From positions 1 through 10,459 of the forward strand of contig JAZUGL010000001.1 in assembly GCA_045641165.1 (NCBI GenBank): a stretch of 10,459 nt of DNA, given 5' to 3'. The translations under genes and the position numbers were made by a program. The notes below the pieces were generated by a model. That model was not told the DNA's origin and did not search any database. It was given only the letters and a program-made list of their open reading frames with translations. Below, piece by piece: positions 1 to 7,280 of this stretch (the first letter of the stretch is position 1; each line of letters opens with the position of its first letter). The DNA comes from Hennigella sp045641165. Its GTDB lineage: Bacteria; Bacillota_I; Bacilli_A; Mycoplasmatales; Mycoplasmoidaceae.

Positions 1-159
1 ATAATCTTTATCTAATAAAGTAATAAAAGTGCAATCAACTTCTTTAATAGCATCTTGTATTTCTTTTACTTTTAGTTCTTCTCTTTTTTGTAAGCTATCG
101 TAGATAGCCATTCATTCGCCATAATGTTTTAAACATAGGCATAATAGTATTTCGTCCAT
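1..159 (-). CDS. dprA: DprA/Smf-like DNA-processing protein, N-terminal part (runs off the left edge)
   Basis: The first 53 codons read from an ATG at 159 down to base 1 without a stop; codon 16 is TGA, read as Trp. The visible protein begins MDEILLCLCLKHYGEWMAIY and reaches CTFITLLDKDY at the edge. That last segment resembles the 'itl.D..YP..L' motif just before the Rossmann-like domain of DprA/Smf proteins, which bind single-stranded DNA and load RecA during uptake and recombination. A helical N-terminal segment followed by this motif is the expected DprA layout. A clear AGGAGAA ribosome site lies 3 bases before the ATG and supports this start. The gene follows trmD on the same strand, behind a terminator, with its own upstream motif. 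The catalytic-size domain is outside the window, so the identification rests on a short segment and is moderate. Confidence 0.55.
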
Positions 160-162
160 AAT

Positions 163-169
163 ATTCTCC
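163..169 (-). promoter_or_regulatory. Strong Shine-Dalgarno site of the dprA-like gene
   Basis: Read on the minus strand this is AGGAGAA, three bases before the ATG at 159. It is the best ribosome-binding site in the window. Most other genes here lack one, so it both fixes this start and marks the gene as having a real 5' leader. Confidence 0.6.
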
Positions 170-170
170 T

Positions 171-207
171 AAATAGAACTAGTCAGGAAAATTTATTTTT
201 GGCTAAA
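171..207 (-). promoter_or_regulatory. Bipartite upstream motif, copy A (before the dprA-like gene)
   Basis: On the minus strand this reads TTTAGCCAAA, 12 AT-rich bases, then TGACTAGTTCTATTT. The same arrangement with the same spacing occurs at 7801-7837 before the coiled-coil gene pair: 10 of 10 and 13 of 15 bases match in the two boxes, but only 6 of 12 in the spacer. Conserved boxes around an unconserved spacer look like a promoter or regulator site. TTCTAT, roughly 17 bases before the ATG, could be the -10 hexamer, but there is no standard -35 at the right distance. The function is inferred. Confidence 0.45.
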
Positions 208-244
208 AAATTTAAAAACATATATATCTAAAGATATATATGTT
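205..244 (-). terminator. Intrinsic terminator of the rpsP-rplS-yitT-trmD cluster
   Basis: A perfect 12-bp stem (217-228 with 233-244) with a 4-base loop is followed on the minus strand by a U-rich tail, TTT-AAA-TTTTTT. The hairpin takes in two bases of the trmD stop codon (243-245), so termination is immediate after trmD. The tail runs into the upstream motif of the dprA-like gene, which suggests that dprA is transcribed separately. Confidence 0.7.
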
Positions 245-917
245 AATTTTTCTTTAATAGATCTGGACGATACTTTTTAGTTTTAGTTAATCTTGATTTT
301 AATCTAAACTGTGCTATCTTTTTGTGGTTACCTGAAATTAAAACGCTTGGAACCTTGTGGCCTTCAAAGTTTATTGGTCTAGTATAGGTGTCATAATCTA
401 AAAGATTATTATCAAAGGTTTCACTATCTAATGAACCACCAGATATTACACCTTTGATTAATCTTGTAACTGCTTCAGTTATAGCCATAGCAGGAATTTC
501 ACCACCAGTTAAGACATAATCACCTACAGATATTACTTCATCAACATAGTTGATAATTCTTGCATCAAAGCCTTCATAATGCCCACAAACTATTAATAAG
601 TCTTTTTTATTGTCAGCTAATTTTTTAGCTGTAGCTTGTTTAAACAGTTTTCCTTGTGGACTAGTTAGAATAACTAGACTATTTCTAGTTTTATATTTTC
701 TTATTGCTTTAACAATAGCTGGTAAGGCAATAATCATACCTGAACCACCACCAAATTGGTAGTCATCTACTTTTTTATGTTTGTTAGTAGAAAATTGTCT
801 AAAGTCAACTACAGTTAATTTAAGTTTCTTGTTAGCAATAGCTCTTTTAATAATAGAAAACTTTTTAAAGTTTTCAAATACTTCAGGGAATAATGTTAGG
901 ATGGTAATTTTTTTCAT
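243..917 (-). CDS. trmD: tRNA (guanine-37-N1)-methyltransferase TrmD
   Basis: TrmD transfers a methyl group from S-adenosylmethionine to N1 of G37 in tRNAs with a G at position 36, which prevents +1 frameshifting. The 224-residue protein has the normal family length. Family motifs are visible in order: QFGGGSGM at 54-61, CGHYEGFDARI at 111-121, SVGDYVLTGGE at 130-140 (the SAM-binding knot of SPOUT enzymes), LLDYDTYTRP at 172-181, and a C-terminal RPDLL at 217-221. The usual Pro of LLDxPxYTRP is Asp here. The ATG lies 2 bases after the yitT stop codon, so translation is probably coupled and the ribosome site falls inside yitT. The 3' end overlaps its terminator. In many Firmicutes trmD sits between rimM and rplS; here it comes last, after rplS and a YitT gene. 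Confidence 0.95.
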   Translation of the reverse strand: MKKITILTLFPEVFENFKKFSIIKRAIANKKLKLTVVDFRQFSTNKHKKVDDYQFGGGSGMIIALPAIVKAIRKYKTRNSLVILTSPQGKLFKQATAKKLADNKKDLLIVCGHYEGFDARIINYVDEVISVGDYVLTGGEIPAMAITEAVTRLIKGVISGGSLDSETFDNNLLDYDTYTRPINFEGHKVPSVLISGNHKKIAQFRLKSRLTKTKKYRPDLLKKN

Positions 918-919
918 TA

Positions 920-2080
920 CTAGTCTGAACCTATTTGATAAGTATCTAATGGACCACCATAGTAAGCAATCTTAGTTACTATTACCATAGCTTTGTTATC
1001 AACTTTGTTGATAGTTTGTAGTAACAATGATAATTCCATTGTTGAACAAACTGTATTTAAAGTTGTTATGTTGTTTTCAGTTTTAAGATTAGTTGGATGA
1101 GGATAACTTAAAGTTTTTAAACTTTGTTTAATCTTTGCTACTTTTTTAGAATTAACTTCAATCTTATATTTTCTAGATCTTGGAAAGAACATTGCAAAGA
1201 TTGTTGTAAAGATAGCTAGCGAAGCTACTGTACCAATTAAGTTAGCTGAAAAGAAGAATTGGTAGCTTCTACATTCTTCACATGCTATAGCAGCAGGGGT
1301 AAATGTTCCTAATGTTGCTCCAATGATAATGCAGCAAACATTAACAATAAAGAAGATACCAGAAATAGGTCTATTTTTTCTTTTAGCTAAATAAACTGAA
1401 ATAAAGTCTGTTCCAGATGTTGAACCACCAACAATATATAAGATAGCAAATGCTACACCAGTTAATAAAGCATAAGTTAATGTTGATAACATTAACATAA
1501 ATGGTTTAGCATAGTTGCTTGGGTCATAATCAACAGTTGAAACAGGACTAAAAGGCAATACTTCTACTTTAAGTCTACCTAGTTCTTGAATTCAAGGAGC
1601 ATTTCCAGTTAAAGTTGTATCACCAAAGATGTTTACATCTTTAATTACAGGTGTAATACCTAAACAGAAACCAACAACAGTAGATACAGCCAAGAACACA
1701 AGAGAAAGTAAAGTGAATCTTTTACCTATTTTAATACCTGAGAAAATAAATAAAGGAATATTAGCAACAAAGATCAAACCCCAGAACAAAGCAGTAAAGA
1801 TCATGTTATATATTTCTTCAGACATACCTGGGTTATTGAAATAAATTTCAAATGATGTAAATCTAGCAATACCTTGAACTAAACAACTTAGACCATAAGT
1901 GTAAGCACCGCACTTTTTAATAAAGAAGTGACCAGTTAGAGCAAAAATAACACCTACTACAATTACTAGTAAGTATTTCATTCATACTCTTTGTTCCATA
2001 TAGATTTTAGAAAAGTGCAAACCTTTAATGATAAAGTTTGTTGGTTTATATTTTCCTCTTTTAAATGTAGTATTTGCCAT
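920..2080 (-). CDS. YitT-family integral membrane protein with C-terminal DUF2179 domain
   Basis: The reading frame runs from an ATG at 2080 to a TAG at 920-922, 386 residues, with TGA Trp codons such as W33 and W163. About six hydrophobic segments are visible, near 34-55, 97-115, 122-143, 196-216, 240-260 and 278-299. The family signature GGSTSGTDFIS lies at 218-228, matching the GGSTGGTD-type motif of YitT proteins. The soluble C-terminus from about 305 fits the DUF2179 domain, thought to be a regulatory domain. The biochemical role of YitT proteins is not established; transport is only a guess. A basic N-terminus of about 33 residues and a long loop (about 145-195) between membrane segments 3 and 4 are unusual additions. 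It starts 21 bases after rplS without a good ribosome site and is tightly linked to trmD downstream, so it is a member of the ribosomal cluster. Confidence 0.8.
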
Positions 2081-2101
2081 AAATGAATAAAAAAAGAAGT
2101 C

Positions 2102-2467
2102 TTACTTCTTATTTTGTTGTTTAATTCTTGCTGATTTTCCTGAACGATGTCTCATGTAGGAAATGTAAGCTCTTCTAACTTTTCCTTTTTTGTTGACAAC
2201 AATTTTTACAATAGTAGGTGAATGTGTTGCAAATGTTTTTTCAATTGCTACACCATTAGATTCTTTTCTTAGAATAAATGATTGAGAATTCATGTGGCCT
2301 CTTTTGCGTAAGCAAACACCAGTAAATGTTTGAATTCTTGCTTTCTTACCTTCAACAATTTTATAACTTACTGAAACTGTATCTCCAGCTCTAAAATTAG
2401 GCAAATCTTTTCTCATTTGTCCACGTTTAATCTTATTTAAAATTTTAGTTGCACTAACTTTAGCCAT
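2102..2467 (-). CDS. rplS: 50S ribosomal protein L19
   Basis: L19 sits at the interface of the 50S and 30S subunits and contributes to an intersubunit bridge. The 121-residue protein matches the family along its length: FRAGDTVSVSYKIVEGKKARIQ in the first half, FTGVCLRKRG, then SPTIVKIVVNKKGKVRRAYI and a basic tail with RHRSGKSARI. The ATG lies 2 bases after the rpsP stop codon, so the two genes are probably translationally coupled. Among the likely cluster genes it comes second, whereas in most Firmicutes it follows trmD. No truncation or missing conserved block is seen. Confidence 0.97.
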   Translation of the reverse strand: MAKVSATKILNKIKRGQMRKDLPNFRAGDTVSVSYKIVEGKKARIQTFTGVCLRKRGHMNSQSFILRKESNGVAIEKTFATHSPTIVKIVVNKKGKVRRAYISYMRHRSGKSARIKQQNKK

Positions 2468-2469
2468 AA

Positions 2470-2784
2470 TTACTTAGCCTCTTTAGCTGCAGGTTTTTTA
2501 GAAACCTTCTTAGCTTTTTTAGCTTTTGGTTTTTTAGTTGCTAAAAACTTAGCTCAAATCTTCTTTTGTTTAAGAATATTTTTAACTGTTTCAGCAGGTT
2601 GAGCACCCATTTTTAGATAATCTAAAACTTTTTGTTCATCAATCTTGATGATCTTTTTAGTTGGATCATATGTACCAAAAAGGCAAAGATAGTCACTATC
2701 ACGTCTTTTTCTTGAATCAACAGCCACTATACGATAGAATGGTGTTTTGTGTCTTCCTAATCTTGTTAATCTTATTTTTACCAT
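2470..2784 (-). CDS. rpsP: 30S ribosomal protein S16
   Basis: S16 is an early-assembling protein of the 30S subunit. The family core is complete: MVKIRLTRLGRHKTPFYRIV at the N-terminus, then DSRKRRDSDYLCLFGTYDP and the segment with LKMGAQPAETVKNIL. At residue 77 an in-frame TGA encodes Trp; reading it as a stop would cut the protein short. With it the protein is 104 residues and ends in a Lys/Ala-rich tail (about 82-104), a common low-complexity extension of S16. It is the first gene of the minus-strand cluster. A TATAAT box lies only 14 bases before the ATG, and no Shine-Dalgarno site is present, so the mRNA leader must be very short. It is divergent from the alanine-dehydrogenase-like gene. 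Confidence 0.96.
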
Positions 2785-2798
2785 AAAAAACTTTTTAT

Positions 2799-2804
2799 AT
2801 TATA
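2799..2804 (-). promoter_or_regulatory. -10 box of the rpsP cluster
   Basis: A perfect TATAAT on the minus strand ends 14 bases before the rpsP ATG. Transcription would start roughly 6-8 bases before the ATG, leaving almost no leader. No convincing -35 hexamer is visible in the AT-rich DNA upstream. Confidence 0.55.
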
Positions 2805-2844
2805 AGTGTTTTTCTCTTAAATAAATTAAAATTATTATATTTAG

Positions 2845-2860
2845 ACTTTGCCTACAAAGT
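2845..2860. promoter_or_regulatory. Perfect inverted repeat next to the ald-like -10 box (possible operator)
   Basis: ACTTTG-CCTA-CAAAGT is a perfect 6-bp inverted repeat with a 4-base centre, lying between the divergent promoters. Its last base is the first base of the TATAAT at 2860-2865. A protein bound there would cover the promoter spacer of the ald-like gene. The role as operator is inferred from position and symmetry only. Confidence 0.3.
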
Positions 2861-2865
2861 ATAAT
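2860..2865 (+). promoter_or_regulatory. -10 box of the alanine-dehydrogenase-like gene
   Basis: A perfect TATAAT ends 18 bases before the ATG at 2884. The predicted transcription start near 2872 leaves a leader of about 12 bases. No clear -35 is seen at 16-18 bases upstream; the inverted repeat occupies part of that interval. Confidence 0.5.
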
Positions 2866-2883
2866 GAATTAGCATAAAGAAAT

Positions 2884-3900
2884 ATGAAAAAAATTGGCTT
2901 AATTCGTGATAAGAAAAACTCAAGAGTTTTTTTATTACCAGAAAGTGTCAAACAAATAACTTCTAGCGGCATAACTGTTTATGTCCCAAGAGGCTATGCT
3001 AGCAAGTTAGGAATTAGCGATGCAGATTATGGTGCTGCTGGAGCTTATATTGTAAATAACAACAACTATGTTATCGCTAGAAGCGATATTGTTTGTAAAG
3101 TTGAAGCTTTTAACAAGAAAGAAATTAATAGTTTAAAGAATAAAACTGCCATAACAATGGCTAACTATGTTGCTAATGTTGATATGTTATATCAAATGTT
3201 AAAAAACAATGTTAAAGGTTATGCTTGAAAGAATTTAACTAAGGGCGGTCATTATGTTTTCTTTCCTGAAATTGAAAAACTTAAAGGTCTATTTGTAGCT
3301 AAAGAACTTATAAAAAATAAAGTTAAACCAAAGGTTTTAATCTTAAATGCAGCATGAGCTGGGCAAGAAGCTATGCGCATATTGCTTGCAAATAACATGG
3401 ACGTTACGTTATTAGATAATGATTCTAAATATTTATCTGAATTAAAAAATAGTGAAAAAGCAGGAAGTCATTTGCATGTTGCTAATGCAAAATATGAAAC
3501 ATTAACTGAATTGTTTCCTAAACATCATGCTTTTATTTACACATGTCCAGATCCATTTAGCCTGACAAAACCACGTATTACTGGCAAAATGGCAGAATCA
3601 ATGCCTCAAGGGTCCATCTTAATAGATGCTGCTTGTGAAAATGGTTATGGTTTTCAATTCCAAAAAAAATTATTAACTTCTAAACTTGTAACTCGTAAAA
3701 TTGGTAAATCAAATTTCTTATGCCCAAAAGACATTAGTGAACTATATCCTAAAGAATATAGTCAAATAGTTAGTGTCCATTCAGCTGAATATTTAAAACT
3801 AGTTGCAAATGATAAAACTGAAAGTTTATCTAGTATTTTAATTTGTAAAGATGGACAAGTTGTTAATAAATACGTTAATAAACAACTTTGTCTTAACTAA
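2884..3900 (+). CDS. Alanine dehydrogenase/PntA-family protein, degenerate active site
   Basis: The frame runs to a TAA at 3898-3900 through TGA Trp codons (W115, W158), giving 338 residues; alanine dehydrogenases are about 370. The N-terminal half follows the Ald/PntA pattern: NSRVFLLPESV with R14 (substrate-binding Arg position), YGAAGAYIV, and SDIVCKVEAF with K72 (catalytic Lys position). Key features of true alanine dehydrogenase are altered. The catalytic His of the 'LHLA' motif appears to be Asn (N94). The Gly-rich NAD loop GxGxxG reads NAAWAG (155-160), although the following VTLLD keeps the ribose-binding Asp. The IDQGG segment reads ACENGYG, with Glu (E252) for Asp. I infer a divergent family member whose reversible alanine-to-pyruvate activity is doubtful; it may bind another ligand. 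The stop lies 5 bases from the stop of the convergent lipoprotein gene. Family placement is good, function uncertain. Confidence 0.75.
3857..3888. terminator. Weak hairpin at the end of the ald-like gene
   Basis: An 8-bp perfect stem, AAGTTGTT with AACAACTT, encloses a 16-base loop within the last codons of the ald-like gene. It is the only pairing candidate near the 5-base convergent gap. The loop is large and the downstream U-tract is poor on both strands, so a terminator role is weakly supported. Confidence 0.2.
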
Positions 3901-3905
3901 AAACC

Positions 3906-4388
3906 TTACACTTGTTCTGTAAAAAATATAAAACCGTCAATTTTTTGTGCAAGAAGAGGTTGATCGTCACCAACATACCAAACAAAAAGAAAGTCGAAGA
4001 AGAAAGTTCCGGCCGGAAATGCAGATTCTTTGTGTTTTAACACAATTCTTACATCATATGGGTATAGTTGTTGATATGATCTTTCTATTTCAACAGTGAT
4101 ATCGATTTTGCTTGTATCATAAGGGGTTCTTTGTTGTTCTCTGTCTTCAAATGTTAAATCAATAAGTTGACATAGTTCATCAATCACAATTGGCGCGCTT
4201 GGTTTGTTTGTCTGACAATTTCCTGTGAAGTTGACAATTTGGCCTCCCATTGCTGTTTCCCCTTGTCTTTCATCTTCATCAAAAACAAATGTTGTATTTG
4301 TTTTAGGACTACAACTGCAACTTGTAAAAGCAACAAGTGGTGCTAAGCTAGTGGTTGCTAGCGTTGGAATTAATAATAACTTCTTAAT
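3906..4388 (-). CDS. Small secreted lipoprotein, unknown function, probable ATT start
   Basis: The open frame extends well upstream of the first ATG (4248-4250) and there encodes a lipoprotein signal: KKLLLIPTLATTSLAPLVAF then TSC, with the lipidated Cys at residue 24 if counting starts at the ATT (4386-4388). This aligns with the signal of the large lipoprotein at 7901 (MRKIHLLMPTILVASS...GC; shared 'PT' and 'P.V' positions), placing the initiator exactly at the ATT. A TATAAT box lies 6 bases before that ATT. The 160-residue product would be anchored outside the cell. Its mature part has an acidic stretch (DEDERQGE), further Cys residues and a C-terminal segment rich in Phe and aromatic residues (FFFDFLFVWYVG). 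I recognise no domain. It could instead be a gene losing its start codon. It converges with the ald-like gene (5 bases) and is divergent from ileS. Confidence 0.6.
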   Translation of the reverse strand: MKKLLLIPTLATTSLAPLVAFTSCSCSPKTNTTFVFDEDERQGETAMGGQIVNFTGNCQTNKPSAPIVIDELCQLIDLTFEDREQQRTPYDTSKIDITVEIERSYQQLYPYDVRIVLKHKESAFPAGTFFFDFLFVWYVGDDQPLLAQKIDGFIFFTEQV

Positions 4389-4394
4389 ACTTTT

Positions 4395-4424
4395 ATTATA
4401 TAAAGACGGTTTTATTTAAGACAA
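4395..4424 (-). promoter_or_regulatory. Promoter of the small lipoprotein gene
   Basis: On the minus strand TTGTCT (4419-4424, 4 of 6 matches to TTGACA) is followed after 18 bases by a perfect TATAAT (4395-4400). The expected transcription start, 6-8 bases on, falls on or next to the ATT codon at 4386-4388, so the message would be leaderless. Confidence 0.5.
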
Positions 4425-4462
4425 TCTATGGGGTTATTAAAAAGATTTTCTTAAATAAAATA

Positions 4463-4468
4463 TATAAT
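4463..4468 (+). promoter_or_regulatory. -10 box of ileS
   Basis: A perfect TATAAT lies 11 bases before the ileS ATG at 4480. The transcript would carry a leader of about five bases and no Shine-Dalgarno site. There is no room for a T-box riboswitch. No clear -35 is visible. Confidence 0.55.
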
Positions 4469-4479
4469 AATTACCATCT

Positions 4480-7185
4480 ATGCAAGACCTAAAAGAAAAG
4501 ATTAAAAGTAGTCTTAACATGCCTAAAACAGCCTTTGAAATGAAGGCTAATTTAAGTACAAAAGAACCTAAAATTCAACAAAGTTGAATAGATTCTAAAG
4601 TTTATGAACAAGTGTTAAAACATAACTTTAAATCTGATAAACAATGAATATTACATGATGGTCCACCATATGCCAATGGTGATTTACATGTTGGTCATGC
4701 ATTAAACAAAATCTTAAAAGATATTATTGTTAGATATAAAAGTGCTAAAGGTTTTTATTCTCCATTTATTTTAGGTTGAGATACACATGGTTTACCTATT
4801 GAACATGCTTTAAGCAAAAAACTAGGTAAAGAATATAATTCTTTATCTATTTCACAAAAGAGACAAAAATGTTATGATTTTGCTTGCCAAAACATTGCTA
4901 AGCAAAAAGAACAATTTGCTAAGTTTGGTTTATTTACAGACTATGACAAATACTACTTTACAATGTCTAAAGACTATGAAACAAGACAACTTAACTTGTT
5001 TCTTAAGATGATTGAAAAGAACTTAATCTTTCAAGCTCTAAAGCCTGTTTATTGATCTTGATCTAGTCAAACAGCTTTAGCTGAAGCTGAAATTGAATAT
5101 AAAGATTTAGAAGCTGATTCAATCTACTTAGGTTTTGAAGTAGTTGATGGTAAAAATGTTTTAGAAGCAAAAGATAAGATTATTATTTGAACTACTACAC
5201 CTTGAACTATTCCAAGTAACTTAGCTGTAGCAGTTAATCCAGAATTTGAATATGCTAGAGTTAAAGTTGGTAACAACTACTATGTAGTTGCAAGTAAGTT
5301 ATTAGCTAAGATCGCAAAGATTTTAAAATGAAAAACTCATAAGACTGTTAAGACATTTAAAGGAACTGAACTTGAAAAAGTAATGTATGTTCATCCTTTA
5401 TATCAAAGAAAAAGTCCAATTATTCTTGCAGAATATGTTTCTATTGAAGATGGAACGGGACTAGTTCATAATGCACCAGGATTTGGTGATGATGACTATC
5501 TAGCATGTAAGAAATATGGTATTGAACCATATTGTCCTATTGATAAATTAGGTAAATTTACAGCTGAAGTTAAAGATAAAGAACTTGAAGGCTTATTCTA
5601 TGAACAAACTAATGAAGGCTTAATTGCTAGATTAGAAAAAGCAGGAAGTTTATTACATAAACAAAAGATTGTTCACTCTGCAGCAATTGACTGAAGAACT
5701 AAAAAACCAGTGTTGTATAGAGCAACAAAGCAATGGTTTGTTAATATTGAACCAATCAAGAAAGAAATTATTAAAGCACTTGATTCAGTTAAGTTTAATT
5801 CACAATCTAACAAGAATCATATGAAAGAGATGATTCAAAATAGAACTGAATGATGTATTTCAAGACAAAGAGTTTGGGGTGTTCCAATCTATATCATCTA
5901 TGATGAAAATGAAAATCCAATCATGGATTTAGATTTTAATAAACATATTGTTGACATCATTGCTAAAGAAGGAACAAATGTTTGATTTGAAAAACCAGTT
6001 GAATACTTCTTACCTGAATCATATAAATCAGGTAAATACACAAAGTGTATGGATACAATGGATGTTTGATTTGATAGTGGTTCAAGTCACACAATGTTAA
6101 AAGAACTTGAATTAAACTATCCATGTGATTTATATCTAGAAGGTAATGACCAATACCGTGGATGATTTAACTCATCTATTATTACTTCGGTAATACTTAA
6201 CGGTTTTAGTCCATATAAACAATTAATTTCTCATGGTATGACTGTAGATGAACAAGGCAGAAAGATGTCTAAGTCATTAGGTAATGGTGTAGATCCATTA
6301 AAAGTAGTTAATGTTTATGGCGCTGATGTTTTAAGAATGTGAGTTGCTAACAGCAACTATGTGGCTGATGTTTCTATTTCTGAAAACATCTTAAAACAAA
6401 TAGCTGAAATTTATCGTAGAATCAGAAACTCATTATTTAGATTCTGTTTAAGTAATTTATCTGATTTTAATTATGATAAAGATAAAAATCTTGACTTTAG
6501 TCAAGAAGATAAATATGTTCTTGCTCAATTGCAAGAAAATATTGACACAATTAATCTTGCTTATGAAAAGTTTGATTTTTCAACTGTAATCAAACTAATT
6601 AATAGCAATGTTATTACTTTGTCAGGTTGATACTTTGATTTGATTAAAGATGCTTTATATTGCGATGAAATTAATAATCCAAGAAGAAGAGCAATCCAAA
6701 CTGTTTTGTATCACATCTTAAATAGTTATTTAGTCTTCTTAGCTCCAATTATTCCTCATACAGCATTTGAAGTTCATAGTTTCTTTAATAAAACTAATAA
6801 AGCAACTAATGTTATGCTTGAACCATGAGTAGAAAAACTTCCATTTAATATTCAAAATGTAGATAAAACTAAATGAGACTTAATCTTTAGATTAAAAGAT
6901 GCAGCTTTTGCTGAAATTGAAGATTTGAGAAATAAGAAAGTTATTGCTAAAAGTAATGAAGCAGACGTGGAATTAGAATTTGATAATAGTTTAGGTATTG
7001 AACCAGAACTATTAAAAAGAATCTTTAATGTTGCTAAAGTAACTATCAAAGATAAAAAAACTAAATCTATATCTGTTAAGGTAACAAAAACAAAATTTGT
7101 TAAGTGTATTAGATGCTGAAACTATTTCCCAGCTGGTCAAGTACACAATGATTTGTGTAGCAGATGTACAAAATTAGTTAAATAA
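4480..7185 (+). CDS. ileS: Isoleucyl-tRNA synthetase
   Basis: IleRS charges tRNA-Ile and hydrolyses mischarged Val-tRNA-Ile. With TGA read as Trp, one frame runs from the ATG at 4480 to the TAA at 7183-7185, 901 residues, normal for the bacterial enzyme. Visible marks in order: HVGH (the HIGH signature) at 70-73; GWDTHGLPIE; the editing-domain motifs WTTTPWTIPSN and GTGLVHNAPGFGDDDY (from residue 325); WCISRQRVWGVP; DVWFDSGSSH; KMSKS at 595-599; and a C-terminal zinc site of four cysteines, CIRC (876, 879) and CSRC (893, 896). The zinc tail and motif spelling point to the bacterial IleS1 type, not the mupirocin-resistant eukaryote-like IleS2. Both Trp codons occur (mostly TGA, with some TGG). 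The -10 box is 11 bases before the ATG. The stop codon abuts that of the convergent coiled-coil gene. Confidence 0.97.
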
Positions 7186-7280
7186 CTATTCAGTCTTTAG
7201 ATTATTAAGTTTAATAACCTTAATTAATAGGTTATTAGTTTGAACAAGCAAGTTATGGTCTTGGATAACCACTTGTTCTA
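7185..7280. repeat. 96-base direct repeat, copy 1
   Basis: This stretch matches 7468-7563 at 95 of 96 bases; the one difference is C at 7272 against T at 7555 (Val or Met codon on the minus strand). It covers the 3' end and stop codon of each coiled-coil gene and ends abruptly: outside it the genes are clearly diverged. It also contains a 9-bp inverted repeat (7212-7220 with 7229-7237). Confidence 0.9.

Noticed and set aside
2554..2556. rpsP apparently cut short by a stop, and similar breaks in yitT, the ald-like gene, ileS and the large lipoprotein
   Set aside because: All the breaks are TGA in frame and fall where Trp fits; the frames continue to a TAA or TAG with family motifs intact. They reflect genetic code 4, not pseudogenes.
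3906..4250. A 114-residue protein starting at the ATG of 4248-4250
   Set aside because: The frame continues upstream into a clear lipoprotein signal peptide with a promoter just before it; the ATG is internal.
4413..4415. ATA as the start of the small lipoprotein
   Set aside because: It lies upstream of the TATAAT box, so the transcript would not include it, and it would put extra residues before the usual KKLLL signal start.
4389..4479. T-box or other riboswitch before ileS
   Set aside because: The -10 box is only 11 bases from the ATG, so there is no leader to hold a structured RNA.
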